This document shows positions 61,458 through 64,000 of a DNA stretch of 64,000 bases, piece after piece (position 1 is the stretch's first letter; each line of letters opens with the position of its first letter). The notes under the pieces are model-generated. The model searched no databases. It was not told the origin of the DNA and saw nothing but the letters and a program-made list of their open reading frames with translations. The position numbers were made by a program, and so were the translations under genes. Source of the DNA: Larkinella soli (GTDB lineage Bacteria > Bacteroidota > Bacteroidia > Cytophagales > Spirosomataceae); NCBI RefSeq assembly GCF_003703975.1, contig NZ_QTJY01000014.1, positions 122,560-186,559 on the forward strand, read 5' to 3'.

Positions 61458-62837
61458 ATGTTACAAACGTATCTGAACGAGCATAAAGAGCGCTTCCTGA
61501 ACGAACTGTTCGACCTGCTGCGAATCCCGTCCGTCAGCGCAGACTCCAAATTCAAAGACGACACCCGCCGGACGGCCGGGTTTGTCCGGGAGAAACTGAC
61601 GGCCGCCGGACTCGACAACGCCGAACTGCACGAAACGGAGGGCCATCCGGTGGTATACGCCGAGAAGATCGTCGACGAATCGCTGCCGACCGTGCTGGTC
61701 TACGGCCACTACGACGTTCAGCCCGCCGATCCCTACGAACTCTGGATCAGCCCGCCTTTCGAGCCGACCATCCGCAACGAACGGATCTACGCCCGGGGCG
61801 CCTGCGACGACAAAGGCCAGTTTTACATGCACGTCAAGGCGCTGGAAGCCATGCTGGCTACCGACGGCCTGCCCTGCAACGTGAAGGTGATGATCGAAGG
61901 GGAGGAGGAAATCGGCTCTGAACATCTCGGAAAATTTGTGGCCGAAAACCGGGAGAAACTGAAGGCCGACGTCATTCTGATCTCCGACACGAGCATCATC
62001 GCCAACGACGTGCCGTCCATCGAATCCGGTTTGCGGGGCCTTTCTTATGTCGAAGTGGAAGTGACCGGCCCCAACCGCGACCTGCACTCGGGCGTTTACG
62101 GCGGAGCCGTCCATAACCCGGTCAACGTGCTTTGCCGGATGATCGCTTCCCTGATTGACGAAAAAGGACACATCACCATTCCGGGCTTCTATGACCGGGT
62201 GGTCGAACTCACGGCCGAAGAACGGGCCGAGCTGGCGAAAGCGCCCTTCGATGAGGAAGAATACCAACGCGATCTGAACCTGAAGGCGGTATTCGGGGAA
62301 GAAGGTTACTCGACGCCCGAGCGGGCTTCCATCCGCCCGACGCTCGACGTCAACGGCATCTGGGGCGGTTATACGGGCGAAGGCGCCAAAACCGTGCTTC
62401 CAGGGAAAGCCCACGCCAAGATCAGCATGCGGCTGGTGCCGGACCAGCATCCTGACGACATTACCGAACTGTTTTCAAAGCATTTTCAGGCCATCGCCCC
62501 CCCGACGGTCACCGTGAAGGTAACGCCCCACCACGGCGGAGAACCTTACGTGACGCCGACCGATTCGGTGGAATTTGAAGCCGCCCGGCGGGCCTTCCGC
62601 GAAGCCTGGGGCAAAGAACCTGTTCCAACCCGGGGCGGAGGCAGCATCCCCATCGTAGCCCTGTTCGAGCGGGAACTGGGCATTAAGTCCATTCTGATGG
62701 GTTTCGGCCTCGACATCGATGCGCTGCACTCACCGAACGAGAGCTACGGACTATTTAATTTTTACAAAGGGATCGAAACGATTCCCTATTTCTACAAGCA
62801 CTACGCGGAACTGAAAAAAGCGCCCGTTGAAGCCTGA
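61458..62837 (+). CDS. Dipeptidase of the M20/M25/M40 family
   Basis: A 459-residue di-zinc peptidase. Metal-site motifs: VLVYGHYDVQPAD (His), RGACDDKGQ (bridging Asp), IEGEEEIGSEH (catalytic Glu) and late RPTLDVNGIWGGYTGEG, plus HSPNESYG. The architecture fits cytosolic nonspecific dipeptidases. I start at the ATG at 61458 (MLQTYLNEHK); the longer frame from 61419 would begin inside the plsY terminator. Confidence 0.9.
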   Translation: MLQTYLNEHKERFLNELFDLLRIPSVSADSKFKDDTRRTAGFVREKLTAAGLDNAELHETEGHPVVYAEKIVDESLPTVLVYGHYDVQPADPYELWISPPFEPTIRNERIYARGACDDKGQFYMHVKALEAMLATDGLPCNVKVMIEGEEEIGSEHLGKFVAENREKLKADVILISDTSIIANDVPSIESGLRGLSYVEVEVTGPNRDLHSGVYGGAVHNPVNVLCRMIASLIDEKGHITIPGFYDRVVELTAEERAELAKAPFDEEEYQRDLNLKAVFGEEGYSTPERASIRPTLDVNGIWGGYTGEGAKTVLPGKAHAKISMRLVPDQHPDDITELFSKHFQAIAPPTVTVKVTPHHGGEPYVTPTDSVEFEAARRAFREAWGKEPVPTRGGGSIPIVALFERELGIKSILMGFGLDIDALHSPNESYGLFNFYKGIETIPYFYKHYAELKKAPVEA

Positions 62838-62853
62838 AAAACCATCCTATGCC

Positions 62854-62884
62854 ACCTCCGGGCCCAAAACCCGGAGGTTTTTTT
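62854..62884 (+). terminator. Terminator after the dipeptidase gene
   Basis: ACCTCCGGG (62854-62862) pairs with CCCGGAGGT (62870-62878); seven T follow. It ends six bases before the next ATG, so the next gene has its promoter in or near it, or depends on read-through. Confidence 0.85.
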
Positions 62885-62889
62885 GCGAG

Positions 62890-63810
62890 ATGAACCGTAT
62901 CGTATTGTTCTGCCTCATCCTGGCCGGAACGGGTAAGGGCTTTGCCCAGTCGTCGTCCGACACCCTGATGAGCGCCACCCCCGTTTCCGCTCTTCCGGCC
63001 GACTCCCCCCGACGGGAGTTTTTACCGAAAGGGCACCTGTTCGACCCGATCCTGCTCGACCCGATCGAGGCCCAGACCTCGGCGGGGGTGCTTCCCGGCT
63101 ACTGGCAGGCGTCCGACTTCGCCACCGGCTCCCTTCAAAAGTACGACGGGACGATAGTCCCGTTCACTTTCGGACTGCGGAAGCCGTTGATCCGGTGGAT
63201 GAAGTCGCCGGAGCGGGGCAGCGAGTTGTCGCTGGACGTCGCTTCCTTCACGCAGTTCGAGGTCTATCATGACGCCAAACTGAACAAACAGCGCCGGCAG
63301 CTGATGAATACTGACTACCGGGTCAGCATTCTGTATAACGTCCGGGTTCGGAACCACGCCTGGCGTTTCCGGCTGTACCACCTCTCCTCCCACCTCGGCG
63401 ACGATTACCTGATCCGGAACCAGATCAACTATTATCTCCCTAACCCGGTCAATTATGAGGTCATCGACGTGACCTACAGCCACGAAATCAACGGTTTGCG
63501 GAAATACGTCGGGGTCGGAATCGGCCTGCGGAAGCCGGAGGAACGCAAGCGGCTGAGTGCCGAGGCCGGGTTCTTCTACCGCCGACCTGCGCAGACCTTT
63601 GCCCGCCTGGTGGGCGGGCTGGACCTGAAAGTCTGGGAGCAGACCGACTTCCGGCCCGGCGTCAAAGCCGGTATCGGTCTGGAACTCGGACGAACGGCCA
63701 ACAACCTTACCTTCCTGCTCGAAGCCTACAGCGGCTTCCGGCCTTACAGCGTCTACGAAAAACAGACGACGCGCTGGTGGGGCATCGGCGTGTACTTCAA
63801 CCCGATTTAA
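62890..63810 (+). CDS. DUF1207-family exported protein
   Basis: A 306-residue protein with a signal peptide (MNRIVLFCLILAGTGKGFAQ). The first conserved part is FLPKGHLFDPILLDPIEAQTS; many amphipathic strands follow, with RLYHLSSHLGDDYL and ending WWGIGVYFNPI, a pattern of an outer-membrane barrel of the DUF1207 family. Function unknown. I chose the ATG at 62890 because the longer frame crosses the preceding terminator. Confidence 0.78.
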   Translation: MNRIVLFCLILAGTGKGFAQSSSDTLMSATPVSALPADSPRREFLPKGHLFDPILLDPIEAQTSAGVLPGYWQASDFATGSLQKYDGTIVPFTFGLRKPLIRWMKSPERGSELSLDVASFTQFEVYHDAKLNKQRRQLMNTDYRVSILYNVRVRNHAWRFRLYHLSSHLGDDYLIRNQINYYLPNPVNYEVIDVTYSHEINGLRKYVGVGIGLRKPEERKRLSAEAGFFYRRPAQTFARLVGGLDLKVWEQTDFRPGVKAGIGLELGRTANNLTFLLEAYSGFRPYSVYEKQTTRWWGIGVYFNPI

Positions 63811-63901
63811 AAAATTCTCTTCCGATTGATAACCCGGCCGGTGTCGCGGAGATAGTCAGGCAGAATCCTGTTCGTATCTCAACTTTTCACCCCGGGTTAT
63901 C

Positions 63902-64000
63902 ATGAAATCTTTACTGCTCCTCATCGGCTTCGCCCTGCTTCCGGGTCTGGAGGCACTGGCGCAAACCAGCCTGATCGTCTCGGGCGATTCCTGGCGGTAT
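63902..64000 (+). CDS. Start of an exported protein (partial)
   Basis: Thirty-three codons are present before the window ends. They encode a signal peptide, MKSLLLLIGFALLPGLEALA with AQ cleavage, then TSLIVSGDSWRY. A similar mature start is common in secreted phosphoesterases and T9SS cargo of this phylum, but too little is left to assign it. Confidence 0.6.
   Translation, partial: MKSLLLLIGFALLPGLEALAQTSLIVSGDSWRY

Overview
The window comes from a GC-rich member of the Bacteroidota, most likely Cytophagales in the Spirosoma/Larkinella/Rudanella neighbourhood. Pointers are the gliding-motility lipoproteins GldB and GldH, a secreted protease ending in a type IX secretion (T9SS) sorting-domain remnant, Bacteroidota-specific families (DUF4293, M56/BlaI pairs, small outer-membrane beta-barrels), genes without Shine-Dalgarno sites, and promoters of the form TTTG-N19-TAnnTTTG. 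It is ordinary chromosome: no prophage, insertion sequence, transposase, CRISPR array or rRNA is visible. No gene-free stretch exceeds 300 bases.

Layout. 1-10.5 kb: the end of serS, a TonB/MORN protein, an outer-membrane barrel, gldB, an ABC exporter, a Fur-family regulator, a membrane-anchored MutS-like ATPase and a multidomain metalloprotease whose sorting domain is frameshifted. 10.7-14.8 kb: a leftward run of ATP-grasp protein, M17 aminopeptidase and esterase, then tRNA-Phe with its promoter. 14.8-24 kb: an iron-sulfur redox pair split by a GT-C-like gene, a free methionine sulfoxide reductase, mnmD, a KdsD-type isomerase and recQ. 24-36.7 kb: purD, a PSP1 protein, a BlaI/M56 regulatory locus with a split sensor, gldH, a LON-domain protein, an AI-2E transporter, a PhoB/PhoR-type two-component system and an RluA pseudouridine synthase. 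36.7-41.9 kb: bioF-bioD-bioA reading leftward, an AT-rich gap with DnaA boxes that is a candidate replication origin, a quinone-oxidoreductase-like gene and murQ.

42-54.7 kb is one rightward branched-chain amino acid cluster, ilvD-ilvB-ilvN-(membrane protein)-ilvC-ilvA-leuC-(MNT/HEPN)-leuD-leuB-leuA. It encodes the common Ile/Val pathway, threonine deaminase and the full leucine branch except the final transaminase. Two passengers sit inside it: an unrecognised polytopic membrane protein and a toxin-antitoxin pair whose HEPN toxin is frameshifted. 54.8-64 kb: prmA, a 1585-residue exported protein of unknown function, plsY with a long structured leader, an M20 dipeptidase, a DUF1207 protein and the start of another exported protein.

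The most unusual signal is a set of five intergenic palindromes at about 18.4, 25.5, 31.5, 34.5 and 48.4 kb. Their arms are built of tandem 8-base units (GAATnnTT or GAGTnnGG types). In the three clearest the left arm runs into a shared core beginning TGGCTYYGC. They lie at gene ends, often between co-directional genes, and at two loci the first bases of the element form part of the upstream stop codon. I do not recognise them as a named family.
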